From: Halobacillus_A sp043497005
GTDB taxonomy: Bacteria > Bacillota > Bacilli > Bacillales > Halobacillaceae
Length of the DNA stretch: 64,000 nt
NCBI RefSeq assembly: GCF_043497005.1
Contig: NZ_JBIEKE010000001.1
Location: 1,240,001 to 1,304,000 of the forward strand
Direction of reading: 5' to 3'
The position numbers and the translations under genes are program-made. Shown one piece after another: positions 9,407 through 18,112 of the stretch. Under the pieces are notes generated by a model. The model saw nothing but the letters and a program-made list of their open reading frames with translations. It had not been told where the DNA came from and ran no database searches. Position 1 is the first letter of the stretch; every line of letters begins with the position of its first letter.

Positions 9407-9421
9407 ATGAATATCATTCAT
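9407..9421. promoter_or_regulatory. Inverted repeat upstream of the symporter operon
   Basis: ATGAAT-atc-ATTCAT is a perfect 6+3+6 palindrome about 70 bp before the first gene, just downstream of a TTGACA hexamer at 9384-9389. It is a possible operator; no cognate regulator is recognised. Confidence 0.35.
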
Positions 9422-9464
9422 AATATTCACTAAATTCATAGTATTTAAAATTTTTACCTTAATA

Positions 9465-9478
9465 TGATAACGCTTTCA
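9465..9478 (+). promoter_or_regulatory. Candidate catabolite-responsive element (cre)
   Basis: TGATAACGCTTTCA matches the Bacillus cre consensus TGWAANCGNTNWCA at every fixed position but one. It overlaps the region just before the first gene of the acetate-type symporter operon. CcpA control of such transport genes is a common arrangement; here it is inferred. Confidence 0.55.
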
Positions 9479-9492
9479 AAGTGAGGGGAATT

Positions 9493-9678
9493 ATGACTAC
9501 AGTTGTTTTGTTTTCGATTATCACTATTTTTTCTGTTGTATTTGCTTTAAAACGAAAGCGTCCGCTTTTTTTAGCATTGCCTGTCGTCTCATTGCTAGGC
9601 TTTGCTTTCGTTAAAATCTTAATGGTGCCTATGCCGTTTTGGGATACTGTCAAATTTATCTTTAATTTACGAGGCTGA
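9493..9678 (+). CDS. Small membrane protein, first gene of symporter operon
   Basis: A 61-residue protein with two hydrophobic segments (about 3-18 and 25-43) separated by a basic KRKR turn, so probably a two-helix membrane hairpin. The ATG at 9493 is preferred because GAGGGG lies just upstream; the GTG at 9481 is part of that ribosome binding site. It is followed by the small and large subunits of a sodium:solute symporter, so it may be an accessory of the transporter. I do not recognise the family. Confidence 0.65.
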   Translation: MTTVVLFSIITIFSVVFALKRKRPLFLALPVVSLLGFAFVKILMVPMPFWDTVKFIFNLRG

Positions 9679-9707
9679 GAAACCATCTAATGAAAGGAGG
9701 TGAACTC

Positions 9708-10010
9708 GTGAGAAAACTCGAGCGAGAAAAAGCAGATGCTTATTTTAAATATCGAACGACGATGATTGTCATTTACTTAGCGATTGGATTCTTAGTGTCT
9801 TATGTCGTTGTTTTTAATGCGGAGGCACTGTCTTCCTTTACCGTGATTGGAATTCCTTTTCACTATTACATGGGCGCACAAGGAGCTGTCCTCACGTTTA
9901 TAGTACTTCTATTTATAAATGCAATCATTAGCGACAAGATTGATAAAAAATTTGGCTTCAATCCTGAATACGTTGAATCAGCGGATAACTCTAAGGTTGA
10001 TGATCAATAA
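9708..10010 (+). CDS. Sodium:solute symporter small subunit (DUF4212 family)
   Basis: A 100-residue membrane protein with two transmembrane segments (about 20-42 and 55-80) and a polar C-terminal tail. The N-terminal block EREKADAYFKYRTT and the pattern of two helices match the small partner protein found directly before VC_2705-type sodium:solute symporters. The start is the GTG at 9708, served by a strong AAAGGAGGTG seven bases upstream; the ATG at 9690 would overlap that site. The stop is 9 bp from the large subunit gene. Confidence 0.85.
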   Translation: MRKLEREKADAYFKYRTTMIVIYLAIGFLVSYVVVFNAEALSSFTVIGIPFHYYMGAQGAVLTFIVLLFINAIISDKIDKKFGFNPEYVESADNSKVDDQ

Positions 10011-10019
10011 GGAGAGTGA

Positions 10020-11678
10020 ATGATTGTGGATGGACAGTTTTTAGTTTCGCTGTCACTAATTGTGGCAACGTTTGCTTTATACATAGGCATCGCAATTTTT
10101 AATACAGCTAAACAAACATCTGAATTCTATGTGGCTGGTCGCGGTGTCCCACCGGTTTTTAATGGTATGGCTATTGGAGCTGACTGGATGAGTGCAGCTT
10201 CATTCATTGGTATGGCGGGGACGGTCATGGTGCTTGGCTATGATGGTTTAGCTTATATTATGGGGTGGACTGGAGGATACTTACTCTTAACCTTTCTATT
10301 AGCTCCCCAATTAAGGAAATATGGGAGGTATACAGTTCCCGAGTTTATCGGTGACCGTTACCGCAGTAACACAGCACGGTTAATTGCGGCCCTGGCGACG
10401 ATTATCATTAGTTTTACTTATTCAGTAGGTCAACTGTCAGGTTCCGGGGTGGTTATTGGCAGATTGTTAGAGGTAAATACAGCAGTCGGCACGCTAATTG
10501 GTGTGGTTCTAATTGCATTTTACTCAGCTATGGGCGGAATGAAAGGTATTACTTGGACCCAGGTTGCTCAATATATCGTTCTTATTGTTGCTTACTTAAT
10601 TCCGGTTATTTTCATGTCGTTGCAGCTTACATCCAACCCCGCCCCCTGGTTATCGTACGGGGAAGTAATAAGCAGCATGAGAGAGCTGGATCAAGAGTTA
10701 GGCATATCGGAATACGTAGTGCCTTTTACTGAAGCCACAAAGTGGCAGTTTATTGCTCTAATGTTTACGTTAATGGCTGGTACAGCCGGTCTTCCTCACG
10801 TTATTGTTCGTTTCTATACAGTTGCTACGATGAAAGCTGCTCGATGGAGCGGTGCGTGGGCCTTGTTATTTATAGGTTTGCTCTATTTATCGGCCCCTGT
10901 ATATGCAGCTTTTTCGCGTTTTATTCTTATGACAGAAGTAGCGAATTCCTCAATTGAAAATTTACCTGCCTGGACACAGCCTTGGATAAACACGGGGCAA
11001 TTATCGGTAGCGGATACAAATGGGGATGGAATTCTTCAATGGCAAGAGCTTTCCATTCACAATGATATTGTTGTTATGGCCACACCGGAAATTGCTAACC
11101 TTGGTGTGTTCGTTATTGGTCTGATGGCAGCTGGTGCTATGGCTGCAGCCTTATCTACGGCAGGTGGGTTAATGATTGCTATTTCGGCTGCGCTTTCTCA
11201 TGATATTTATTATCGATCCATAAATCCAAACGCTACTGAGAGTAAGCGGCTTCTTGTAGGAAGATATTCTATTGTTATTGCAACAGTGGCTGCAGGGTTA
11301 CTAGCCTTAAACCCTCCAGGAGCAATTACGCAAATCGTAGCCTGGGCGTTTGCATTAGCCTCGGGATCATTTTTTCCAGCCTTATTACTAGGGGTATGGT
11401 GGAAGAGAGCAAACGGACCAGGTGTAATCGCAGGCATGATTACCGGTTTAACCGTCACGCTGGGTTACATTTTCTTTTCCCAGTCGCTTGGAATCCAAAT
11501 TCTAGGGATTATTGATACCGGAGCAGGGGTTTTTGGGGCAGCATCAGCAATTATTGCTAACGTCGTTGTTTCATTGAGCACAAAACCTCCTACCCAAGAG
11601 ACACAAGATGAGGTTACAGATTTACGCTATCCAGAGCAAATGGAATATAAAAATGGGGAAGTATGGTTAAAAGATTAG
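10020..11678 (+). CDS. Sodium:solute symporter large subunit (SSS family, acetate permease-like)
   Basis: A 552-residue integral membrane protein with about 13 predicted helices. It resembles the ActP/VC_2705 branch of the sodium:solute symporter family: EFYVAGRGVPPVFNGMAIGADWMSAASFIGMAG near residues 35-65 and GTAGLPHVIVRFYT near 255. An insert with DTNGDGILQWQEL near 330 resembles an EF-hand calcium loop. It probably takes up acetate or another short carboxylate using the sodium gradient. GGAG is 5 bp upstream; GTG at 10026 is an alternative start. It is the last gene of a three-gene operon. Confidence 0.88.
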   Translation: MIVDGQFLVSLSLIVATFALYIGIAIFNTAKQTSEFYVAGRGVPPVFNGMAIGADWMSAASFIGMAGTVMVLGYDGLAYIMGWTGGYLLLTFLLAPQLRKYGRYTVPEFIGDRYRSNTARLIAALATIIISFTYSVGQLSGSGVVIGRLLEVNTAVGTLIGVVLIAFYSAMGGMKGITWTQVAQYIVLIVAYLIPVIFMSLQLTSNPAPWLSYGEVISSMRELDQELGISEYVVPFTEATKWQFIALMFTLMAGTAGLPHVIVRFYTVATMKAARWSGAWALLFIGLLYLSAPVYAAFSRFILMTEVANSSIENLPAWTQPWINTGQLSVADTNGDGILQWQELSIHNDIVVMATPEIANLGVFVIGLMAAGAMAAALSTAGGLMIAISAALSHDIYYRSINPNATESKRLLVGRYSIVIATVAAGLLALNPPGAITQIVAWAFALASGSFFPALLLGVWWKRANGPGVIAGMITGLTVTLGYIFFSQSLGIQILGIIDTGAGVFGAASAIIANVVVSLSTKPPTQETQDEVTDLRYPEQMEYKNGEVWLKD

Positions 11679-11685
11679 AGGATTG

Positions 11686-11810
11686 ATGCCGTGCCCTGGT
11701 AAAGCGAAGTATTTTGACGGAGCGATGGTATAATTTCATTTTAATATAAATAATCCGAATTGATTCTTTGAATCAATTCGGATTATTTTATGCTTAATTG
11801 AGTTTTATAC
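11686..11810 (-). repeat. Composite repeat copy 3 (reverse orientation)
   Basis: Read on the minus strand, it aligns along its length with copy 2: lead-in AATTAAGCATAAAATAATCC, hairpin, spacer, then CGCTCCGTCAAAATACTTCG and GGGCACGG. The hairpin at 11748-11788 has a perfect stem of about 18 bp (AATAATCCGAATTGATTC) with a 3-base loop. It lies just after the symporter stop codon and probably terminates that operon. Confidence 0.85.
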
Positions 11811-11897
11811 CAACCAGCTTTTTTACATTTAATAGTCACTCCTCTTGAAAATTTGGTAGACTAGTAGAATCGATAATTTCAAGGGGAGGAAAGCGGC

Positions 11898-12791
11898 GTG
11901 ACTATTTTCATTCAAGTAGTCTTACCTGTTATTTTAGTATTTTGTGCAGGTTATATATTACAGAGTTTTATTCGATTGGAAATTAAATCAATTTCAACGG
12001 TAGTGTTATACATATTCCTGCCATGTCTTGTGTTTGATACTTTTTATCATGCAGAGTTTAATCAGGAATATTTAATGATGGTGATTTTTTCAATTGCTTT
12101 ATTATTTATCATTTTGTTTATTAATAAGGCTGCAGCAAAAGCAGCTGGTTATCCATCTTCTACTGAAAGCGGTCTGATTTTATCCACAGCTTTTATGAAT
12201 GCGGGAAATTACGGGGCTCCCATTGTGCTCTTTGCTTTTGGCGAAGAAGGATTTATTTATTCTGTTTCCTTTATGGTTATCCAGCAAATCGTAATGAATT
12301 TTTTTGGAGTGTATTATGCTGCGAAAGGTGCTGCAGGAGTCAGGCTTGCTATTGTCACTGTCTTGAAAATGCCGCCTACTTACGCGGTCGTAATTGCACT
12401 AACGGCTAAGCTGGCTAGTATTCCTGTTTCAGAAAATATTATGTCGAGCATCACTCTGGTAGGCGATGCTACAATACCTACAGTTATGATTTTACTAGGG
12501 ATGCAGTTAGCTAATATAACAGTGAAGAATCTAGACTGGGGTAAGCTCAGCTATGCAGCGAGCTTAAGACTGGCGGGATCTCCTTTAATAGCGTGGGGCC
12601 TGACGACTATATTGCCGATGAGTGACTTGATGGCTAACGTGCTTATTATTTCAGCTGCTATGCCTTCAGCGGCAACGACTACGATGTACGCGGTTCAATT
12701 CGATTCGAAACCTGAATTAGTGTCGAGCATTACGTTAATTACTACATTATTAAGCGTAATTACGATCCCCATTGTGTTAAATATTCTATAA
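11898..12791 (+). CDS. AEC-family (auxin efflux carrier-like) transporter
   Basis: A 297-residue membrane protein with ten predicted helices in two five-helix halves. Features of the AEC family include LPCLVFDTFY after helix 2, the conserved MNAGNYGAPI in helix 4, and the C-terminal half with MILLGMQLA and SAAMPSAATTTMYAVQF. Bacterial members transport malate, malonate and other small carboxylates; the substrate cannot be read here. The GTG start is preceded by GGGGAGG. It is a single gene with its own terminator. The neighbouring carboxylate-type symporter hints at an organic-acid theme. Confidence 0.87.
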   Translation: MTIFIQVVLPVILVFCAGYILQSFIRLEIKSISTVVLYIFLPCLVFDTFYHAEFNQEYLMMVIFSIALLFIILFINKAAAKAAGYPSSTESGLILSTAFMNAGNYGAPIVLFAFGEEGFIYSVSFMVIQQIVMNFFGVYYAAKGAAGVRLAIVTVLKMPPTYAVVIALTAKLASIPVSENIMSSITLVGDATIPTVMILLGMQLANITVKNLDWGKLSYAASLRLAGSPLIAWGLTTILPMSDLMANVLIISAAMPSAATTTMYAVQFDSKPELVSSITLITTLLSVITIPIVLNIL

Positions 12792-12799
12792 TTAAATGT

Positions 12800-12840
12800 A
12801 AGAAAGCCACAAGTTAGCTCCTGTGGCTTTCTTGTTTGTT
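12800..12840. terminator. Bidirectional terminator after the AEC gene
   Basis: AAGAAAGCCAC and GTGGCTTTCTT form a perfect 11-bp stem followed by T-rich sequence. It overlaps the end of the small minus-strand gene. Confidence 0.85.
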
Positions 12841-12993
12841 TTTTGACGTTTTTCTTGATTTAAAAAACATATACAAATTAGCTAAAATTAAAGCAACTGA
12901 CAGGGCTGCACCTGTTGGAGAAAATTCTAATGGAGTAAAGTAACCTGCTAGTAAATATACGGCAAAAAATAAAGCAAACATTAAATAAAACAA
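12814..12993 (-). CDS. Small two-helix membrane protein
   Basis: A 59-codon reading frame with a TTG start and GGAAGG about 9 bases upstream. The product has two hydrophobic helices (about 2-19 and 28-44) separated by a short TPLEFSPTG turn, and ends in a basic tail with KSRKTSKNK. The helix-turn-basic tail plan is that of many small Bacillaceae membrane proteins. The function is unknown. Its 3' end lies in the shared terminator hairpin. I rate it as probable rather than certain because no family is recognised. Confidence 0.5.
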   Translation of the reverse strand: MFYLMFALFFAVYLLAGYFTPLEFSPTGAALSVALILANLYMFFKSRKTSKNKQESHRS

Positions 12994-13041
12994 CCTGATC
13001 TTCCTTCCTTATTTTACGAACTATCGTCAGCATAACACAAT

Positions 13042-13581
13042 TTAAAAAGTCGTATCATCATCAAAGAGAGGAAGAAGCTTCTGCCTTATTGATTTACGCA
13101 GCCTTTTGATAGTAGAAGCACTGATTCTTAAATGTAGTTCAATTTCAGGTATCGTGTATTCCTTTAAAGATAGAGTAAGTAAATGTTTCTCTCGTGGGGT
13201 AAGACTATAGTTGGTGTAAATGTCATACCAATAGATAAAATCAAGGAAGGGGTTGTGATGTGAAAGAAGAGGAGTAGCTTTATTTGGTTTGACTGCTTTC
13301 CTTATAATAGATTTGTAGTAATAAGATAAGTGATAGTAAAAATAAGTAGAGAATCTGCAAAGTGAAGGATCGTAAGAGTCTAAACACTTTTTGTAAATGA
13401 AGTACGCGTCCTGAACATAATCCTCGTATGGGGGAGGAAGATGGGATTTTTTTAATGTGCAGTAGATAAGAGGATAGTACGAAAGAAAATGAGAAGAATG
13501 ATTGATCAACGGAATCTCTTTTCTAATTGAATATTCAATTGAGTTATTGCGCGCAATCCTATTATTACGTAAAAAGTACAA
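13042..13581 (-). CDS. Divergent small sigma-70-like factor
   Basis: About 155-179 residues. The block DSYDPSLCRFSTYFYYHL matches sigma-70 region 2, and LTPREKHLLTLSLKEYTIPEI followed by ASTIKRLRKSIRQKL matches a region 4 HTH. It is unusually rich in tyrosine. The start is unresolved: the listed TTG at 13581 lacks a ribosome binding site, while a TTG at 13509 has a weak AAAGAG in front and would give 155 residues. It is divergent from a second sigma-like gene with which it shares the region 2 signature, so they may be a paralogous pair. Target promoters are unknown. Confidence 0.65.
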   Translation of the reverse strand: MYFLRNNRIARNNSIEYSIRKEIPLINHSSHFLSYYPLIYCTLKKSHLPPPYEDYVQDAYFIYKKCLDSYDPSLCRFSTYFYYHLSYYYKSIIRKAVKPNKATPLLSHHNPFLDFIYWYDIYTNYSLTPREKHLLTLSLKEYTIPEIELHLRISASTIKRLRKSIRQKLLPLFDDDTTF

Positions 13582-13689
13582 AAAGAAAACACTTTTATCT
13601 GAAAATTACATTTTTTTATCTAAAATTGGATTTTTGATAAGAATTTTGATTAATTTTTTAATTTTTTGCCTTTTTGTGACACCAAAAAA

Positions 13690-13742
13690 GCTCCTGCTAA
13701 CGATTATACCTATGAAGGATAATTTTTAGCATACAAAGGAGC
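13690..13742 (+). promoter_or_regulatory. Hairpin that can hide the ribosome binding site of the plus-strand sigma-like gene
   Basis: GCTCCT (13690-13695) can pair with AGGAGC (13737-13742), which contains the Shine-Dalgarno sequence. GCTAA pairs with TTAGC further in, and TTAT.CCT/AGG.ATAA closes the loop. Translation would be blocked when folded. Whether transcripts start far enough upstream is not known. Confidence 0.45.
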
Positions 13743-13748
13743 ATGTTC

Positions 13749-14261
13749 ATGTCAGTCGACGATCTGGAATTTGAAAGAATTGTACTAGAAAATCAAAGAT
13801 TGATTCATTACCATATTCGCAGCCTCCACATCAATGATCCTGCAGGTGATTTCTTTGCTATAGGATTAGAAGCATTATGGAGAGCCTTTGACTCTTATGA
13901 CCCCGATGTTGGAAAATTCTCCACCTACCTTAGTTGGAAGGTTCGTAACGCCCTTATTGATGAAATACGTAAAGATGCGAGACGCCTTCAACACCAATCC
14001 ATCCTCCTCCAAACCCAAGCCACCTTATCAAACCTCATAAGTGAAGATACTATTGTGGATCAATATTTGTGGGACCAGGTGAAAGAAAACCTGAATATTA
14101 ACCAATGGAAGTGGATTTATTATTTTATTATCCATGATTTATCTGTACAGCAAATCGCCCTGCTAGAAAAGGTATCTAATGACACAGTAAAGAATTGGGG
14201 AAGACAAGCAAGGAAAAGACTGCGACTTATACTAAACAAACAAACCACGTTCCAAATTTAA
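13749..14261 (+). CDS. Small sigma-70 family factor
   Basis: A 170-residue protein. Region 2 is clear (ENQRLIHYHIRSL through FDSYDPDVGKFSTYLSWKVR, then NALIDEIRK). The C-terminal third carries a region 4-like HTH (LSVQQIALLEKVSNDTVKNWG, RQARKRLR). The ATG at 13749 is preferred over 13743 because AAGGAGC lies at proper distance only for the former. No anti-sigma gene is visible. It resembles stand-alone sigma-like factors often found next to mobile or accessory genes, and the broken HTH gene immediately downstream fits that setting. Its promoter targets are unknown. Confidence 0.78.
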   Translation: MSVDDLEFERIVLENQRLIHYHIRSLHINDPAGDFFAIGLEALWRAFDSYDPDVGKFSTYLSWKVRNALIDEIRKDARRLQHQSILLQTQATLSNLISEDTIVDQYLWDQVKENLNINQWKWIYYFIIHDLSVQQIALLEKVSNDTVKNWGRQARKRLRLILNKQTTFQI

Positions 14262-14282
14262 GTTGGAACATGGTTTGTTTAT
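14239..14282. terminator. Bidirectional terminator
   Basis: AACAAACCACGTTCCAA pairs with TTGGAACATGGTTTGTT (one mismatch) around a 7-base loop and is followed by TTATTTTT. It separates the sigma-like gene from the convergent broken HTH gene. Confidence 0.85.
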
Positions 14283-14650
14283 TTTTCAATCGTTATATTA
14301 ATCTTATTTAAACCTAATGCTTTAGCTGCTTTAATCATTCTTGCCGCTTCTTGTTCTGCGTCATGAATAGAAACGTTATTTCTAGATATATTTAATGAGG
14401 TTCCACCAAAAAGAGGGAGCGTGTCTTTTTCTACGTGATTAGGTGGTGTGATCGTGTTTGGTTGAACTTCAGCTACAATATCGTGTCTGCTTTTGTTCAC
14501 CCGACCACGTATTTTTCATCCATGATAAACGACGCTGGCGTAAGGGCAGCCCGTTTCTTTTGAGATTTCTCGATAGTTTTTATCGGTTTCTTCAATAAGG
14601 CGTTTAACCTCATTTAAATCGTATTCGTATTGCTTGCTTTTTTTTGCCAT
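14279..14650 (-). pseudogene. HTH-type small regulator interrupted by an in-frame stop
   Basis: One reading frame on the minus strand runs from ATG at 14650 to 14279 (124 codons) but is split by TGA at 14516-14518 (codon 45). The first part reads YEYDLNEVKRLIEETDKNYR followed by EISKETGCPYASVVYHG, a helix-turn-helix-like segment. The second part, from about codon 51, has PLFGGTSLNISRN and EAARMIKAAKALGL and could restart at GTG 14500. Conservation of frame on both sides suggests a recent single-base change, for example from TGG. It might also be two genes. It has no recognised function and is convergent with the sigma-like gene. Confidence 0.6.
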
Positions 14651-14805
14651 AAACTTTAACCCCTTTATTCATCTCTACTTATATTTTAACAAAAATCATT
14701 TAATTTTATAGTATTAGTTATCACCAATATTAAACAATTCCTACGTTTATTCGAGGGGCTATACACTTAGAGGTGAAGGTAGAAAAAAATGAACCAGCGA
14801 GTAAA

Positions 14806-15714
14806 TCACTGGTTCATAGCAGGTGTTACGGATGCAGAAACACCACATAAGTCTGCTTGTAAGACTTCTACTTGATAATTTGGTAACTCTCTAGTGACCA
14901 TTTTTATTTGGGTGTCGCTTGCATTATGAAAGAGACCAATCATGGTAGGTCCCGCTCCGCTAATATAATAACCTAGAGCCCCTTGTTCGTCTAAAATATT
15001 AGAAACATGAGGGAAGTCAGGAATGAGGTCACTTCGATAAGGCTGGTGCCATTTATCTTGTTTCATCATTCTGCCTACTAATAACCAGTCTTTTTCTGCA
15101 AGGGCCGCAACTAACACATTTGCCATCCCACTGGCGTGTACAGCGTCCTTGTAGGGTAATTCTGTTGGCAGAATGGACCTGGCTTCTTCAGTTTCCACAT
15201 GGTAATCAGGGACCACAGCTATCCATGTTAATCGCTCCAATTCTTTAGAAAAACGCACTGATTCTAAGTTTGTGCCGTCGTAGCTGGAGACAGTAATTCC
15301 CCCATAAATTGCAGGAGCTACATTATCAGGATGTCCTTCAATCTTGCATGCGATCTCAAGTTTATCTCGATCACTTAATTCTAATTGAAGAATCTGATTC
15401 GCAAGTTCAATTCCACCAACTACTGCTGTTGATGAACTTCCTAACCCCCGGGCAATAGGTACTTCATTCGTCATAGTTACCTTATGGGGAGGAAGTTGTT
15501 CGATAGCGTATTGATGTGCCGTAAACAAAGCAGATTTATAAATTAAATTTGTTTTTCCATTGGGAATAAAAGGTTGATCTTTTTTTTGTAAATCAAATGA
15601 CCATTCATCTGCAGGTTCACATGTCAGTGTTACGTACTGGGTCAAGGCCATTCCAATGGAATCAAAGCCTGGTCCTAGATTCGCAGATGTAGCTGGAACA
15701 CGGATCGTAATCAT
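14806..15714 (-). CDS. thrB: Homoserine kinase
   Basis: A 302-residue GHMP-family kinase that phosphorylates L-homoserine with ATP in threonine synthesis. N-terminal PATSANLGPGFDSIG and the phosphate loop ARGLGSSSTAVVGG near residue 90 are diagnostic, as is GYYISGAGPTMIG near 260. Its ATG overlaps the thrC stop by 4 bases (ATGA), so it is translationally coupled and is the last gene of hom-thrC-thrB. Confidence 0.97.
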   Translation of the reverse strand: MITIRVPATSANLGPGFDSIGMALTQYVTLTCEPADEWSFDLQKKDQPFIPNGKTNLIYKSALFTAHQYAIEQLPPHKVTMTNEVPIARGLGSSSTAVVGGIELANQILQLELSDRDKLEIACKIEGHPDNVAPAIYGGITVSSYDGTNLESVRFSKELERLTWIAVVPDYHVETEEARSILPTELPYKDAVHASGMANVLVAALAEKDWLLVGRMMKQDKWHQPYRSDLIPDFPHVSNILDEQGALGYYISGAGPTMIGLFHNASDTQIKMVTRELPNYQVEVLQADLCGVSASVTPAMNQ

Positions 15715-16763
15715 GATTTAACTCCAGCAGCTACAGCGAATTGATTTAAGTCATTCTCAATTACTGTAGGTCTAATTGCACTTTTTTCAATTGCGGTAGT
15801 CGGATCTTTAAGGCCGTTTCCTGTTAAGACGTGAACCACTTTAGAGCCTTTAGGAATGGTGCCATCTTTTACTTTCTTTATAGTACCAGCTAAGGAAGCG
15901 CAAGAAGCAGGTTCAGCAAATACTCCTTCCGTACGAGCCAGCCATTGGTACGCTTCTACAATTTCTTCATCTGTCACTTCGTTAATACTGCCATTTGATT
16001 CTTCAGCAGCTTTTAGTGCAGGCTGCCAGCTGGCAGGGTTACCAATTCGAATAGCAGTAGCCAGGGTTTCTGGTTGTTCAATAATTTTATTTTGTACTAT
16101 TGCTGCAGATCCGCTCGCTTCAAAACCTATCATCTGTGGGAGTTGTGTACCATGTGATTGATGATACTCTTTAAATCCTCGCCAATAAGCTGTTATATTT
16201 CCTGCGTTTCCTACAGGAATAGAGAGAAAGTCTGGAGCTTCACCCAATACATCACATACCTCAAAAGCTGCTGTTTTCTGACCTTCGATACGATATGGGT
16301 TAACTGAATTTACAAGCGTAATTGGTTCTTTTTCTGCAATTTCACGGACCATCTTTAATGCCTGGTCAAAATTACCTTTAATAGCAAAAATTTCAGCTCC
16401 ATACATGACCGCTTGTGCAAGTTTACCCTCTGCAATTTTACCATCAGGTATGACAACGATACAGCGAAGACCCGCTCTAGCAGCGAAAGCAGCGGCTGAA
16501 GCTGAAGTATTACCTGTGGAAGCACAAATAACGGCTTCTGAACCTTCTTCTATAGCTTTAGCCATAGCGAGCACCATTCCGCGATCCTTAAAAGAACCGG
16601 TGGGGTTTGCCCCTTCAATTTTCACATAAGCTTCAATGCCTAATTCCTCAGAGATCGTTGGGATTGGCAATAAAGGTGTATTTCCTTCATGCAGCGTTAG
16701 CTTCGGTGTATCCGGAGTAACCGGTAATAATTCCTCATACTTATCTAATAAACCCTTCCACAT
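15711..16763 (-). CDS. thrC: Threonine synthase
   Basis: A 350-residue PLP enzyme that converts O-phosphohomoserine to threonine. The PLP lysine lies in GANPTGSFKDRGM near residue 60, and the phosphate-binding segment is SVGNAGNITAYW (residues near 183-195, here as PVGNAGN). Its length fits the short threonine synthase class of Gram-positives. It starts 1 bp after hom and overlaps thrB. Confidence 0.97.
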   Translation of the reverse strand: MWKGLLDKYEELLPVTPDTPKLTLHEGNTPLLPIPTISEELGIEAYVKIEGANPTGSFKDRGMVLAMAKAIEEGSEAVICASTGNTSASAAAFAARAGLRCIVVIPDGKIAEGKLAQAVMYGAEIFAIKGNFDQALKMVREIAEKEPITLVNSVNPYRIEGQKTAAFEVCDVLGEAPDFLSIPVGNAGNITAYWRGFKEYHQSHGTQLPQMIGFEASGSAAIVQNKIIEQPETLATAIRIGNPASWQPALKAAEESNGSINEVTDEEIVEAYQWLARTEGVFAEPASCASLAGTIKKVKDGTIPKGSKVVHVLTGNGLKDPTTAIEKSAIRPTVIENDLNQFAVAAGVKS

Positions 16764-16764
16764 C

Positions 16765-18060
16765 TCAGTTGCTCCCTTCTACTCGGAAAACACTATCGAC
16801 CGATCGAATGGAGGATAGGCTTTCTAAATCGTTATATGCCCGTTGAAAGTCTTCTTCACTTACTTGGTGAGTCACCATCATTAATTCACGTTCATCATCC
16901 TTATCAGCTTCTCGCTGGATGATTTGGTCAAAAGAAATACCATATTGAGCAAATATCTTCGTAAGCTCCATAAGCATACCTGGCTGGTCATGGACATGTA
17001 GACGCAAATACTTCTTCGTTAATTGATCTTTCTTTTCTTTTACTTGCTTAGCGAATTGCGGCTGCACATAAGCCGAACCTGAAGTACCTAAACGTAAACT
17101 TTTAACTACAGCGATTAAGTCTGAGACGACTGCAGTGGCTGTAGGTAATTTACCAGCACCAGGACCGTAAAACATCGTTTCACCTACAGCATCACCGTAT
17201 ACGTACACGGCATTATATTCGTCATTTACAGATGAAAGCGGATGTTCAATAGGAAGTAAAGTAGGTTCAACACTGACAGCAACCCCTGTATTATCATGTT
17301 CAGCAACTCCAATAAGTTTCACTGAATACCCGAGCTGTTCAGCGTATTGAATATCAGCTAATGAGATCCCGCGAATGCCTTTTATTTCTACGTCTTCTAA
17401 ATTAAATGGCATCGAGAAGCCAAGTATAGAAAGAATAGTCATTTTACGGGCAGCATCTAACCCGTCTACATCAGCAGTGGGATCTGCCTCTGCAAAACCA
17501 AGCTCTTGAGCTTCTTTTAGAACAGCGTCGAAATCGACGCCTTCTTTTGTCATTTTAGTTAAAATGTAATTGGTTGTACCATTTACAATTCCCATCATTT
17601 TACGGATTTTATCAGAGGAGAGACCATCTAAAATGGACCTGATAATAGGTATGCCGCCAGCTACACTTGCTTCGTAAAATAAATCACATTTATTTCGGTA
17701 GCTTGCTTCAAGTAATTCATCCCCGTGCTGGGCAACGAGGTCCTTGTTAGCAGTAACAATATGTTTTCCGTTTTCAATGGCTTCTCTCAATATTGTTAAA
17801 GTGTGATCGATTCCACCCATAACCTCAACAACAACATCAATTTCTGGGTCTTGTGTAATATCTTCATAACGGTCCGTTATTTTAGTTGATGTGTTTTTTA
17901 AGTCACGAGGTTTTGATAAATTATTTACTAGCACGGTCTTAATCGTGACGTTACACCCTGTTTTATGTTGAATGCTTTCTTTATGGTCTTCAAGGATTTC
18001 AATAACACCGCTTCCTACGGTGCCTAACCCTAATAAGCCCACAGTAATTGTGTCCTTCAT
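16765..18060 (-). CDS. hom: Homoserine dehydrogenase with ACT domain
   Basis: A 431-residue monofunctional enzyme that reduces aspartate semialdehyde to homoserine. The NAD(P)-binding site is GLLGLGTVGSGV at residues 8-19. The catalytic region includes ANKDLVA and SVAGGIPII, followed by GIVNGTTNYIL. The C-terminal ACT domain (from about residue 350; LHVHDQPGML) is the usual site of threonine feedback. AAGGAGTGTG precedes the ATG. It is the first gene of hom-thrC-thrB. Confidence 0.97.
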   Translation of the reverse strand: MKDTITVGLLGLGTVGSGVIEILEDHKESIQHKTGCNVTIKTVLVNNLSKPRDLKNTSTKITDRYEDITQDPEIDVVVEVMGGIDHTLTILREAIENGKHIVTANKDLVAQHGDELLEASYRNKCDLFYEASVAGGIPIIRSILDGLSSDKIRKMMGIVNGTTNYILTKMTKEGVDFDAVLKEAQELGFAEADPTADVDGLDAARKMTILSILGFSMPFNLEDVEIKGIRGISLADIQYAEQLGYSVKLIGVAEHDNTGVAVSVEPTLLPIEHPLSSVNDEYNAVYVYGDAVGETMFYGPGAGKLPTATAVVSDLIAVVKSLRLGTSGSAYVQPQFAKQVKEKKDQLTKKYLRLHVHDQPGMLMELTKIFAQYGISFDQIIQREADKDDERELMMVTHQVSEEDFQRAYNDLESLSSIRSVDSVFRVEGSN

Positions 18061-18112
18061 CGTTCACACTCCTTGTCCACTTGAAATATACATATTTTTA
18101 TTTGTAATGGAC

